In this document: positions 45,539 through 56,689 of the stretch, in pieces | Numbering within the stretch: position 1 is the stretch's first letter | Layout of the letters: each line of letters begins with the position of its first letter | NCBI GenBank assembly: GCA_034190875.2 | Contig: CM067356.1 | Coordinates: forward strand, 58,366,921-58,430,920 | From: Urechis unicinctus | Lineage: Eukaryota > Annelida > Polychaeta > Xenopneusta > Urechidae | Length of the DNA stretch: 64,000 nt | Reading direction: 5' to 3' | The notes under the pieces: generated by a model | What the model saw: the letters and a program-made list of their open reading frames with translations, nothing else | What the model was told of the DNA's origin: nothing | The model's database searches: none | Position numbers and translations under genes: made by a program

Positions 45539-46484
45539 GTAAGTATCTAGCTTTGAAGTTGTGCCCCTTTACTAAGTCAAGAGCTGCGTTAGGTTATAAA
45601 TGGCAATAATAATAGTTAGCAAAAACATATAGGCGTTGCAGTTTGTTTCATTCTGAGACCATGTTCGTTAACGTTCAGGGTGATCAAAGCACCTGCTGTC
45701 ACGGGAAAAAAGTCAATAAACGTGAAATAAAACGCATTTCAGGATTTGACAATTAATGCAATTCTTACCCTAATGACAGAATAATGAATACTATACTCTT
45801 CTGAAACAATTTTTTAAATTTGCATTCAAAAATAGACCATTCTGAGTTTCAGATAACCTGATATGGATTCAGCCAGTAGTGTTCCTTGATATGTTGCCCA
45901 GCTGGTATAACGTTCGTGTTCCGTAACCTTGTGGAATTAAAACTACAATTCTGGTAATCAGTAAGGGGCAATTAATATCAATAAACAGCATTAAGGTCTT
46001 TGTTTCAACCCGCTCTGAATTACTAATTTCACCCAGGATAATTTTCTTATCAAGCAAGCCTGACCGATAATGTTGAATAGTGTAGTTTCCCAATAAAAGA
46101 TACCCACGGGACAGTACATCATTAATTATCCTAAGGATGGATTAAAACCTTAAATAAAATTCCTAAAAATCGTAAGATGTACGTTATGTCGAATTATCGA
46201 GGAGTCATGACAGCAATATATTGCGATATGCTATGTAATTCAATCAGCAATCTCGTTAGCAACATATCGATTGTATAACAATTGCAGCTGCTAACGATTG
46301 GTTCTTCGACGTACTTGCGTTTATAATATCTAACAAGACAACTTAACCACGTATTTTCTCATTAGACAAAGCATTAGTCGGCATGTAACAGTGACACAGC
46401 TCTTTCGAACCGTGCGGCACTCTGTTTCATGAGGCAACATTGCATCATATATAATCATGTAATGACGTCAATAACTACATACTC

Positions 46485-46560
46485 GACCGAGAACTTGCGT
46501 AAGGCTTATATGAGCTATATTTGGCGGCTGTCTACGTACTGTTTTACTCAGTAATTAAAG
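46485..46560 (+). repeat. Single diverged 81-bp unit
   Basis: GAGAACTTGCGTAAGGCTTA and the next 50 bases match the tandem array at 14707-15000. The unit ends in CAGTAA, where the array has CAGCGGAA. It shows that the unit existed outside the array before, or was copied from it. Confidence 0.9.
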
Positions 46561-48179
46561 TGAGTACAGGGAATAAGGATATCAGAGCTTTTGTAGTCAA
46601 ATACTATGCAAACGATTGGTTGTTCCAAATAAATACGAATTGACAACGACGAGGCTCACGGGGAGGTGATAGAGTACTGGCAAGTACCTAGTAACTAGCT
46701 ACGTGCCAGGCTAGTTATTTTAGCATCAAAATTAGCAGGTTAGAGAGGCCTACCAATAATGTTTTACTGCAACGCGAAAGAACTAATGTGAGCCCATTTG
46801 CTAGTGAAAACCTCTGACTATGATGATCGTGACCGGATACTTCCATGGGAGCTATGTAGTGGTGTTAATGCAGCGCCTGACCACTTCAACACGTTTCAAG
46901 TTACCGAACTCAAAATTTCACGTCAATCAGTTTATTATCGCCCATCGCAAGTCAGAATGTTCAGATAAAACTCTATCAGCGCTGTACATTATTAACAATG
47001 CTACCGATATATTGACACTTGATCAATTTGAATCGAGGAGATATCGCATATCATCTTCAGTAATGCTATCATCTGCAAAATAAAGTGTGTTTAACAAGTT
47101 CGACAGCCTTAACTCTCTCATGTTGCTGTTGTTTACTCCGGTTTGAGTGGTTTTGGTAGCTTTTGCCATGTACTACTTAAACTCTTTCAATACCAGAGAC
47201 CAGTATATCGATCTGGGCGCCGTGGTTATATTTTGACTGCGATTGGTCACTAGAGGGGATTCCATGACGTTGCCAAACTAATGTGCATGCATTATTTCCC
47301 GTTCCCAATCGGTTTTCTCAGTAAATGCCGAAGCATTTGACGTCGCCTATTGTTTCGATGACCGAAAATAGCGAAAAGTGACATCAAGTCTGAGGCGACC
47401 GTTGATGAGTTTGTGAATGATATCTGAGGTTTTGACCTTGTAGAAGTCAACGATCTTGTGCGAGAATGTTAAATCAAGCGCTTGTGGAGGTTCGACTATT
47501 GTTAATGTCGTAAGCTCTGCTGAAATGATGGCCTTGTTTCACCGCCCACCTAGCCAGTCTGAAGAGGACATTGGCAGGCTACCCGCAGCCACCCAGTGTC
47601 TCCCAAAACCAAGATATTAAGCCCCACACCCACCTCCATTCCGTCCCCACCTCCACACTTCCACACACTCACACTCTCTATCGCCCTGAGCTCTTGTCAT
47701 CTAATTGCCTAAGGAGTCCCTGTCGATGTAAAAAAGCACAACTTTACATCGTTTTGAATTAGTGACACACTACCTATTGTTTTTATTAGTCAGATGGAGG
47801 ATTCTAGCAGGAGGATCGTTCACCAGTTGAAGTTGACAACCTTAATTTATTATCAATCCACAAAAAAACCACATCAAAACAATTGTCTTCAGCATATAAA
47901 AAAATATTTGTATAGAGATTATGGGCAAGCACTAGACCAGCTTATTTAACCATATATTGATACTTAAATATAATATATTTCTTATTTCTTGAAAAACAAA
48001 TAACAGTGAAAACATCCTCATTAATACCAATATCATCACAGCAACTTTTGGCCAGCAATGGTTGACAGCTGAATCGTTTTCGAAGAGACCAATACGCATT
48101 GGTTGGTCTGGCCGCGCTCATGGATAATTTTAGAAATTGCCCGCAATGCTCACTGCGCGGACAGTTGCGATTCGCATCG
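46561..48179. other. Spacer before unit 2
   Basis: A frame of 87 codons (46820-47083) is open on the plus strand. Near 47380-47480 another short plus frame reads KSDIKSEATVDEFVNDI, one stop, then FDLVEVNDLV. 47610-47680 is CA/CT-rich. No partners elsewhere. Confidence 0.35.
46820..47083 (+). CDS. Possible coding frame, 87 codons, unknown
   Basis: Opens with two Met, continues with a basic stretch (RFKLPNSKFHVNQFIIAHRK), then ALYIINNATDILTLDQFESRRYR and a TAA. Composition is protein-like and there is no low complexity. No second copy exists for comparison and no family is recognised. May be chance. Confidence 0.25.
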   Translation: MMIVTGYFHGSYVVVLMQRLTTSTRFKLPNSKFHVNQFIIAHRKSECSDKTLSALYIINNATDILTLDQFESRRYRISSSVMLSSAK

Positions 48180-48530
48180 GGTGGGCATCCTGGTATCTGC
48201 TTGACATATTATCTAAACCACACCCTTGTTATGTTGGCTAGGTATCTACCAACTGGTTGCTCTATCACAATAGGATGTTAAAGATGCCTGGTAATAGTGA
48301 CAACATGGAACGCCTTGCACTGATGTATCCCTTACTCGGTCTGCATTAAAGGTTCAAATGGTGATGTGTTGTAATAAAAAAACCTACCAAAATGCCGTCT
48401 ATAATAGCAGCAGTTGAATAGGTTTAAATCAATTACGACAGCAAAGAACACAAGACTTTAACCATCGGTAACTTCATGGCATATATGTGCGTGATATTTG
48501 ACGGTTTCAGAATGTTTAAGCTTGCCAATA
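48180..48530 (+). repeat. Block G, unit 2 copy (start of unit 2)
   Basis: Aligns with 27740-28130. Marks the left edge of unit 2. Confidence 0.8.
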
Positions 48531-48539
48531 TATCAGCAC

Positions 48540-48813
48540 ACAGGCCGAACATACTTGTGATGTGGACCTCACTGAAAATTCAGAAACGCTTCTAGGGGAA
48601 ACGCGTTGCAAAAATCACCAAATAAGATGCGATGCAAATCGCACACCGCTACACATACGGCCTGGCACCCTCGCCGACCCGAGAAGTCAGAAATTATACA
48701 TACAATTACTCCTGTCATCAATGAACACAACGGCCAAAGGGCCTAGAAGCTCCTCCAGATATTTCATGCGCTCCACTGGGTCAGTGTTTGTAGACTCACA
48801 GGTAGCCATATAA
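48540..48813 (-). pseudogene. Minus-strand fragment downstream of the capsid-like segment
   Basis: From 48813 downwards the minus strand reads ATCESTNTDPVERMKYLEEL, then GPLAVVFIDDRSN, then a stop. It lies just 3-prime of the 48949-49205 segment on the same strand and could be a continuation of the same decayed gene. The plus-strand frame over it (48562-48813) is also open. No partner in unit 1. Confidence 0.25.
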
Positions 48814-48948
48814 CCACTCGGAGAGCGCCTTGCCAAGACTAGTATCTATGCTGAAATAATTGTGGTAATATTACTAGCTGCACTTTTAAGCTGATGGAAA
48901 CATACGGCCAAAGAAGAAAAAGATACATACGATCTCTGGGAAGAGATA

Positions 48949-49205
48949 TCAGAATGAATCGAACCCGATCATGGGCACTGCTACCGCTCCCCCTATCTCA
49001 AACGTCACGGCACCTTTCGTCACATTCAACGATTCTGCCTTCTTGGCAAATGAGGCGTTGGGTGGGTCGTGAAAGAGCAGCAGGGCGCCCCCCATACTGC
49101 CAGACGGTATTTTCATGTCTGTATTCCTCATATTGTCACTCTGATTGTATGCAAGCTTGGTGTGCCAGAGAACACGGTCATGCAGAACCGCTAACCTGCG
49201 TACTG
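48949..49205 (-). pseudogene. Capsid-protein-like fragment, minus strand, unit 2
   Basis: Open on the minus strand from a stop just above 49205 down to 48949 (about 85 codons; first ATG at 49131). It reads RVLWHTKLAYNQSDNMRNTD, then KIPSGSMGGALLLFHDPPN, then a Val-Thr-Lys/Val-Thr-Phe-Glu-Ile-Gly segment. The order (a basic/polar stretch, a Gly followed by four hydrophobics and Phe, an acidic/Pro turn, then alternating Val/Thr strands) recalls part of the double-jelly-roll major capsid protein of Polinton and adintovirus-type elements. That resemblance is from memory of the family and is unverified. An overlapping plus frame (48894-49331) is open too. Confidence 0.3.
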
Positions 49206-49247
49206 GTGCGGATCAAGCTCGCAGGGCAACGCACAGTGCAAAAGGCA

Positions 49248-49637
49248 TTAACACATCAGATGAAATTCGACATATATGCGGGTTGGGACAGGAGACAAAG
49301 ATTGAAACCTAGGCAGGATACAATGCCATAGGCGACGCCTATGGCAGCTGTTTCTATATCCCATGTGACCTAACATGCTCTGGAATTCATATGCTCTTCT
49401 ACCAAGGCCTCCCACACAATCAAATCTAGCATACTTTACATACACACATCCAGAGCTTGCCTCGCCGCCATGAGACTTCTGTAGTAGGCGCCAGACAGCG
49501 CCAATTGTATACTGAAAGTACTGTAGGTTGCTCACTAGGTCTCTATAGCTTTGTCTGCCAAAAGACAATCCCTCTAGTGGACCGCACTGTGTAATAGACG
49601 TGATATGTAAAGGGTTTGACGAAGGATGTGATGACAC
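49248..49637 (-). pseudogene. Minus-strand open frame, 129 codons, upstream of the capsid-like fragment
   Basis: Open from ATG at 49637 to a stop at 49250. It contains GGEASSGCVYVKYARFDCVG and an Arg-rich middle, and directly precedes the capsid-like segment with a one-base-type frame change between. It might be the N-terminal part of the same decayed gene, but it shows no recognisable motif. Unit 1 has no counterpart. Confidence 0.25.
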
Positions 49638-51010
49638 TTCTCAGTTTATTGGGTGTTGACAAAACAGCGTCCACTTAGAAGCCCATGCTTGCACTGTTTT
49701 TACCGCAGTTACCGGTGTCATCTTGTAAGACCTGAACACCTCATAAAAAAAGTTTGCCGTCATTGCGAACGACATAAATGCTTTGTCAGGTTACAGCCAT
49801 TGTCATTATACCCTGTGTGCTTTATATGTGACTATGCTATTGAATCGATAGGCCGGCGCAGTTAACTGTGTATCAGAGTCTGACAAATGAAGAGGAGTAG
49901 TTGTCCAATTCAAACCATGACTATGGGATTTCCCTCGTGAGCAGAAGGGAATTTTAGTTATAGGTCATATTTTGGTGATTGATGATATAGATGGGGTTAT
50001 TACCTGGTATTGCTGCTAATAAAAAGTATGTTGACATGCGACACAGAGAGCAACACAGGGACAGGGGATAATATATAGAACCACGGAATGATCCCCTCTT
50101 TACCATTTGGGCAGAAGCATGTGGCCCCTACCCATGGGAATAGGAATGTTCGTTTAGTGATGGAGCCAGAGGTCAAACATCGCGAGACGGAAGCTGTAGA
50201 TATACCGTGTTATCGTATAGAGTTGGCGTCTTGTGTGGGTGCTGATGCTAATGCTATAACAGCTCTTCATGTTATAAATTGAACAGATCAAGTAATAGGA
50301 ATAAGTAAGCTATAAATCCGACTGGCTGCTGTAATATATGTTGACTACCTTTTACATGGAGAACCAGGCCAAGTTACAAACTTTTATACAACCATTTCAA
50401 GCAGTTTGGATGTCACCGCTTCATTCATGGTCTAATTTGCGTCAAGCTAGGAGTCGGAAAGTTTATCAGTACGGGGGTGTTGTTCAAAGCTTAAGACAAT
50501 ATTCGTGTGACACCTTGGCGCTACATAAGTGAAGAGATTGTGCATGTAACAAAATGTTCACATTCACCAGAAAGGTATGACAAGGCATGCTTCTTTTAAC
50601 GATTGTAGCACATCGAGCGGCTCCCTAAAGGTAGTGGTTAGATAATCCCAGCCCGCTCTAGCCGATTTAGGCTTCTGTCAGTTTGTGCTGGAGTGCACAT
50701 TCACTCTGCCAGGCTCTTTAACACCATCCAAACAGGGTAGAGAGGGGGACCAATGCCATTGATTATAAACAAGGATATCATATGACTATTTATAAACATC
50801 GATCTACTTGTACAGCCATAAATGTGCTGCCACTTATTCTCGGCATATATAGCGAATGTATCAGATGCACACACCTTCAGTCACTGTTTTTGCAGCCGGT
50901 TATAGTAGATGAACAAATGCTCGAGTACTTCTGCAGCTCCACTGCGCCACACCATGATTTAACGAGATACTTCGGGGACAGTCATTTCTTAGTAAGAACT
51001 CATTTCAATT
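49595..51010 (+). repeat. Block H, unit 2 copy, with a 0.5-kb deletion
   Basis: Partner of 28440-30720. Deletion relative to unit 1 at about 50005-50015. Also shorter between 50740 and 50780, where it jumps over bases matching 30110-30430. Confidence 0.9.
50029..50600 (+). pseudogene. Decayed gene in H, downstream part, unit 2
   Basis: The same frame as 29403-29945, with stops at different places (TAG near 50078, TGA near 50279, TAA near 50313). Since the stops differ between copies, the common ancestor was probably open over at least 180 codons here. 50088-50282 and 50338-50532 are the open stretches. Confidence 0.4.
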
Positions 51011-51012
51011 GA
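50782..51012 (+). pseudogene. H-family distal frame, unit 2 (76 codons, open)
   Basis: Open from ATG, reading AINVLPLILG, then DEQMLEYFCSSTAPHHDLTRYFG and a TGA. The MLEYF...APHHD element recurs in block L (36613). Best copy of the distal H frame. Confidence 0.35.
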
Positions 51013-51791
51013 ACACCCAATAGGGCTGTTTTCGCATTTGCAGTGCCACTCACGTACACACATACGCCTTGAAACCTTTACTTTATATCAGGCGGATCAA
51101 TTACCATGGAAAGGGTATTGTACAATGATCAACTGCTCATGACTTTGTTGCGAGGCAAAGTATTCCCGGAAAATAAACCATGTCTCTTAAGAAGGAGAAT
51201 TAAAAATTTGGTTTGGTAATTACTTGACATCCTGAAGATGATTTTAATTAGGTATACAAAGTAATAACTTATGTTCATCTTAGCTGCTTCAACCATGAAT
51301 GCCGACACCATGATATATGTGCATGAATGTAGTTCGACGGTCTTCTGCTAAAACACGCTAGGGTGTTAACGGATAAGTCTGCTCTCATATGACATTACTA
51401 TAATGAGACGAGCTAAGAAGCTGGCTGAGATAAATATAAAGACATCAAAGCATAGATGACGACGGCCGTATTTGCATGTCAACGCTTCATGACATACGTG
51501 GGGTAAGGCTCCCCGTGAAATCGACTGTACGAACCATTTCCCTCGGTCGGAATAAAACTCTTCCTGACACTGATGCTCACCAAGCTATTGTTAGCACAAA
51601 GGGGATACACTAAGATATATTGAGTATGAAACTATGAAAATATATTTGATAAAATATGTTGTGCCTGTGGTTGTAGTAAGCTATTCTGTAGGTTCTATAG
51701 GCATGACTGTGTCAATTACCCAAAACTAAATTGTGAAATGCAGTTTGCTTGTCATTGGTAAAATGTCCTATTCCCGGGTTCATCATATGAG

Positions 51792-52112
51792 ATGCAGGTA
51801 ATGACTGGGATGTGCATCGTCTTTTGGCCTCTGATATTTTCTATGTCTATCACATTCAAATGCCATCATGTCAATGTTGCATGCAAGAGATTAGTTAAAA
51901 CCATTAGAAACTACTCCCATAGTTTGTGCCATCATAGTCGCAACGCAACGCATAGGATCATTCTTAACCGGCACAACCCAACCTTTATTTTGATAGCCAC
52001 CACACCGATTACAGTCGAGCACGATAAAATTCGCCATAAAAAAAGTGATAAAATGTGTTTTGCAGCTTTATGCTGGCCAGTTTTAAACCCGGCTAAGATT
52101 GCTACAATATGA
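51792..52112 (+). pseudogene. Plus-strand open frame in I, 106 codons
   Basis: Open from ATG (directly after ATGAG, with the shared ATGCAGGTAATG). Rich in His, Asn and Ile. Unit 1 has the same ATG, but its frame stops after 17 codons and then shifts, so conservation is not supported. May be chance in a region lacking stops. Confidence 0.15.
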
Positions 52113-52159
52113 ATGCTACCCCTACATCGCTGTGTGATATGTTTGATTAGTCAATTCTT

Positions 52160-52290
52160 TGGGCCAATTCAATATAGTTACAAGCACACAGAAGTGATAG
52201 GTCAGTGACATATAACAAACCAAGCGATCGTAGTCTGTTGATGTTTGTAGCACCTCCAAACGACAACACTAGATGTGATACAATAATATA
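52160..52290 (-). pseudogene. Minus-strand I-family frame, unit 2
   Basis: Counterpart of 31913-32122. The frame reads RLEVLQTSTDYDRL, then CYMSLTYHFCVLVTIL, then W. Open through this range and interrupted outside it. Confidence 0.35.
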
Positions 52291-53810
52291 TTGGAATAAC
52301 ACAAGCTTTATATGTTGCTTACGACAGACATGCATTAGGTACAAGTGAGGTTTGTTTCACCTTGTATGACGCCCAATGTCTTTCTATACATATGATACTC
52401 TGGTGCGTGAGAGGGCTCAATTGAATATGTGTAATGTTTTCAGCAATAAAACACGCAGCCAGCTACATTAAGCATAAAAATATACCGGCGTCGTTGCCAA
52501 ACCAAATTGATTTTTCCATGGCGGGAGATAGATAGTTCTCCTAGGAAATGTCGTTCTCGCATAGGGTTTTTAAGAGTTATTTGGTTGCCAGTTTTACATA
52601 ATATATGAAGAAAAATATTCCTTCAATCTTCAGTCTAATATTAGATGTTGAGGCATAATTGCAATGTATCTTACAGTACATCTGGGCAACAGTAAACACA
52701 AATCAGCGAAAAAATCATTCTGTGTAACCCCGCAGATGTACACAATCCATGGGGCTTTTTGTTCCAATGATATTTGTAATCAAATGTTTCTGGATTGCTT
52801 AATAAATTCGCGAAGTTAAAGATGTCACTATTGAAAACAATTACAATATAAGCAGTTGATTAAGAATGCTAAGCAAAATCGTATCTATTGTTTGAGTTTC
52901 AAAAGCTTTGTTTTAGATTAGATTACAGTTTAAATAGAAGCGAAGCCGCTGTGACTTTTTCGGTGAAATGTCACACCATATCGACGGATTCACACGATGC
53001 CTTGTGTACAACATAATATATGCTCTTCCTCAATGTGTGAAGCATATTTTGCACGAATGAAACAGTAAGATGCTGTCAAACAGTTTGCTCTGCTCATTTG
53101 AATTATGATAAGAACACACAGCTTATAAAACGAAGTGAACTATCAGAGCCACCTAGAGTGATTGTTTCGATGTGTTGTTAATGAGCCCTATTCATGCAAC
53201 GAAACACCTCCACGAAGGGACTTCACCAGGGCTCTGGATTCAAGTCATATCGCATACTCATGGTGTAGTTATTAAGCATAAATAAGTTGGAATGCAGGTA
53301 TTTAGGCTAAGAATAAACACTTTTCAGGCTAAGCTTTTTTCCTTCAACCTCGACACCTAGTTTGAACGGCTGGGAAAGTGACATTATTTAAGTAAAATTA
53401 GGCAGGCGCTTTGGATTCATTTCGTGCATTTCGCCGTCGGCGTTTTGATTTACTATTAATTTCGTGTCTGAAAGGCGTCACACGCTACGGGTGCGTCTTT
53501 TCCGTCATAATAGCCTCTGTAGGTCACTAGAATTAAAATGGAAATGGGGATGGAACTGTTCAGTAAATCAAATACTGTCCATGTTTCACATACCACTCAT
53601 CCTCGCAACATAGCCTAATACGGCTAACATAGCGATCCTGTGTAACTTGCACCGTAACATGAAATGCTAATCAGAGGCTCTTGTGTACACTAAGAGACCG
53701 ATTTCTTATAAAACAATTATTGGAGCTGTTGGTTGGGATAATAAATAGCCATCTTAATTCGTAAGACTTGTGCATGTAAATCGACAGCCAGTCTGATCTA
53801 GATGGAAATG

Positions 53811-54535
53811 ATTGCTTTTGCATCTGTATATTTGTCACACCTTTGAGAGCAAAATACAAAGCACACATAGGCTAGCTGCAACAACATTTGTCAAATAAAG
53901 TTACTTCATGTTTAATGCGATTAAACTTGTCGAGAAAGATGTACAAATACACTAATGATAGAATGGACACTTATCAGTCTCTCTTACTTTTTTTATGTAG
54001 ACCCAACGAAATAATACACTTGATGTGGTAGCATGGTACCTTGGATATTCTTCATAATAAACACCGGCATAGGGTCCGGACTAACGAATTATGTATGAGA
54101 GAAGGATTACTTCATCGTACATCATAGCACAAATAAAATAAAGCCACTGACTTCGTTACCACATCTGACAATATTTATCGGAAACAACCAGCTGTAATAA
54201 TGCAGTTAGCGACATGAGTCATTTCTTTACCATTTACAACCGACTCAGTATCGAAGTAAAAAGACCGCTGCATCGGGGCTGCATTTGAACTATCAATAAA
54301 CACTCAATAGTTTGATATCAGGTGGTCTCAATGTGGTATATATGTCGACAAGGTGTATGAAATTACATGTACTAACCAATAAATGGTTGCACATAGGCAT
54401 GTGATTTAATTGCATCCAGGAGCGGCAGAGTTCTATTCTTGTAACCCATACGGCAGCTAGCCGAATTTCGTAGGGCTAATTAAAGTGTAAGCTGGATATT
54501 ACATAAAATAACCAATACCTTACGTTCAGGCATTC
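53811..54535. other. Unit-2-specific segment between I and J, no gene seen
   Basis: About 720 bases without counterpart in unit 1. Nothing recognisable; only short unsupported open frames. Confidence 0.4.
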
Positions 54536-54655
54536 GCTTTGATTGCAGCCATGAATGGCAGGTTCAAGCCTAAAGCCGCTTGATATCTGGGGTTGTTACG
54601 TTACAGAAATTTGCTAATGAACGTTCCAAGCTGGTCTCAAACTTGCTTAATGTCA

Positions 54656-54824
54656 GTGTAACACGCCTTGGTTGCTGTGCGATTCATCTCCCATTAATTT
54701 GATGCCAGCCGTAATGACTGCTATAATGTATTTATGTTGAATTACCTCACGTCTACCGGAGCAAATTATAGGATCTGTGTAAACGTTAACACACAAATTT
54801 ACTCAATGGACCGTAATTACCAAG
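54656..54824 (+). pseudogene. Fibronectin-III-like candidate exon, J copy 2, decayed
   Basis: Same CAG left edge and GTAAGC donor (54825) as copy 1. Missing about 24 bases covering the ITISPLTP part and with a frame change near 54700; the VNT..YSMDRNY end is retained in frame. Confidence 0.35.
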
Positions 54825-54959
54825 GTAAGCCACATTGTTCGTATCATGCAAGCGCCTTTGTTGGAGTATAATTTATTGAAACAGTGATGGAAATGGATCG
54901 ATTGTCTATACGAAGAACATCACGCCATACATTGCTGCTTCAACGTTCATCAACATGCT

Positions 54960-55070
54960 CTGTTTACATAAGTTGGATGCACAAGGTGTAGCAGGACAGA
55001 TTGTTAATGAACTTGGTTTATTACCAACCCACTTACACATCCCAGTTATTAATTTGTGCAACATTACCTA
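54960..55070 (+). pseudogene. J-family middle frame (LDAQGVAGQIV)
   Basis: Reads LDAQGVAGQIVNELG, then LLPTHLHIPVINLCN and a stop. In copy 1 (34508-34615) the same frame has a frameshift in the first part but keeps LLPTHL and IPVINLCN. Three copies preserve the second part. Protein not recognised. Confidence 0.35.
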
Positions 55071-55143
55071 GATTGTCAGAACCACACCGCCTTTTTAAAG
55101 TGCATTGATTATTTTTAGGTTGCTACATTTGTGTGTGATGCAG

Positions 55144-55344
55144 GTATTTGAGTGCACGGTGAATGATTGTATCATAAATTTAATTACTAGATTTATGTAC
55201 GACTTTGTTCATGTATTGCTATCTGTTTCGTTACCTGAAACGTCAATTCGAATGATGTTTATAAGACCACAGCTCTCCGATATGCTAATACATAAAAAAG
55301 CAAGGTTCGTCAGCGACACCCAACTTGCAAGCTTAATAAGCTAA
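55144..55344 (+). pseudogene. J-family distal frame, copy 2, open (about 66 codons)
   Basis: Open version of 34766-34990, from GTATTTGAGTGC after TGCAG to TAA. Elements: VFECTVNDCI, TRFMYDFVHVLL, LPETS, LIHKKA, SDTQLAS. Copy 3 lacks the central part through deletion near 56385. Could be an exon of a larger gene. Confidence 0.35.
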
Positions 55345-55469
55345 CGGGAACACCCACGGTAACTAAGGCAATGGTTAAGAAGAAGAAAGTTAATACTGAT
55401 GTGATAATCTATACCCAGGGCATTACGGGAATACGATCAATCGGTGTTCAAAAAGGCGAAAAGTGAGCA

Positions 55470-55595
55470 GCTCTCTCTCTCTCTCTCTTTCTCTTTCTCT
55501 CTCTTTCTCTCTCTATTTCTCTCCCTCTATATCTCTGTCTCCCCCTATCTCTCTCACTCTCTCTCTCTCTCTGTGCGTATGTGTGTCTCTCTTTG
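55470..55595. repeat. (TC)n microsatellite, J copy 2
   Basis: TC-rich tract with interruptions following GGCGAAAAGTGAG. Same position as in the other J copies. Open frames on both strands here are low complexity. Confidence 0.95.
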
Positions 55596-55644
55596 GGTTG
55601 TGAGTGTTGATGGATGTAGCATATAATGAACAGTACTTTACGCA

Positions 55645-56587
55645 TAGACATTGGCTTTGATTGCAGCCATGAATGGCAGGGATTTTTCAGGTTCAACCTA
55701 AAAGCTGCCTGATACCCGTTCCGGTTACAGCAATGTGTTAATTAATGTTCAAGGCTGGTCTCAAGTTTGCTTAATGTTGGTTTTACACGCTTTTCCAGCA
55801 GTGTATAAATGCTATATCATATTCATGTTAAACAACCTCACATCTACCATCGCTCTTTCTCCATTGACGCCCGGAGCAAAATATGAGGTCAGCGTAATAG
55901 TGTAACACACATTTGCACAATGGAACGTAATTGTCTAGGTAAGCCACATTTTTAGTATGATGCGAGCGCCTTTATTGGATTATAATTTATTCAAACAGTT
56001 TGAAAATGGAACAATTGTCTAAAGAAATATAATCTTGCAGTACATTGCTGCTAGAACAAGATGTACAGAGTTCATCAACATAATCTGTTAACACAATTTG
56101 AATACACAAGAAATAGATGTACATATTGTTAATCAAATTGGCCTATTATCAACCCACCTACACAACCAAGTTATAAATTTGTGCATTATTAGCGCAACAC
56201 CTCGTTTTTAAAGCGCATTGATTCTTTCCAGGTTACTACATATGTGTATGATGTAATGAAATAATCCCCGTGTCTGATTGGTTAGCATATCAAATTCGCT
56301 CACTGCCTGGGATTGTCATCATGCCAACTGATTTAGCTTCATGTATCTTAATGCATAATAAATGATTGTCTCATCAATTTAATTACTAGATAACGTAAAA
56401 AAGCAATTATCGTCAGCAACACCCAACTAGCTTCAAATTTACTCTCAAGCTTAACAAGATACCGGGAACACCCACGTTAACTAAGGCAATGATTAAGAAG
56501 AAGAGAGTTAATACTGTTGTGATAATCTTAACCCAGGGAATTGCGGGCATACGACCATTCGGGGTTCAAAAAGGCGAAAAGTGAGGC

Positions 56588-56590
<3 letters not shown>
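55645..56590 (+). repeat. Block J, unit 2 second copy
   Basis: A tandem second J copy within unit 2, absent from unit 1. The fibronectin-III-like exon (55780-55938) keeps LTST.ALSPLTPGA.YEVSV in frame, then a TAA, and the GTAAGC donor at 55939. The left AG is mutated here. Confidence 0.92.
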
Positions 56591-56663
<73 letters not shown>

Positions 56664-56683
56664 TCTCTTTCTCTCTCTCTCTC
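56590..56683. repeat. (TC)n microsatellite, J copy 3
   Basis: Nearly perfect TC run after GTGAGGCAGC. Third copy at the same position of block J. Confidence 0.97.
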
Positions 56684-56689
56684 CGGAAA

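Larger units (their letters stand above)
44081..46484. other. Spacer with two weak exon candidates
   Basis: Most of the stretch shows nothing. 45115-45366 is an 83-codon open frame (RDDYKAAHWAQEV, then VNVPADIIVLARLVVKY). 45420-45538 is listed separately as a possible exon. Both lie on the plus strand within 0.4 kb of each other, so they could belong together. No second copies are seen. Confidence 0.3.
51010..53810 (+). repeat. Block I, unit 2 copy
   Basis: Partner of 30720-33790, slightly shorter through scattered deletions. Confidence 0.9.
54536..55470 (+). repeat. Block J, unit 2 first copy
   Basis: Partner of 34046-35110 and 55645-56590. Has lost about 110 bases near 55138 that are present in the other two copies. 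Confidence 0.92.
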
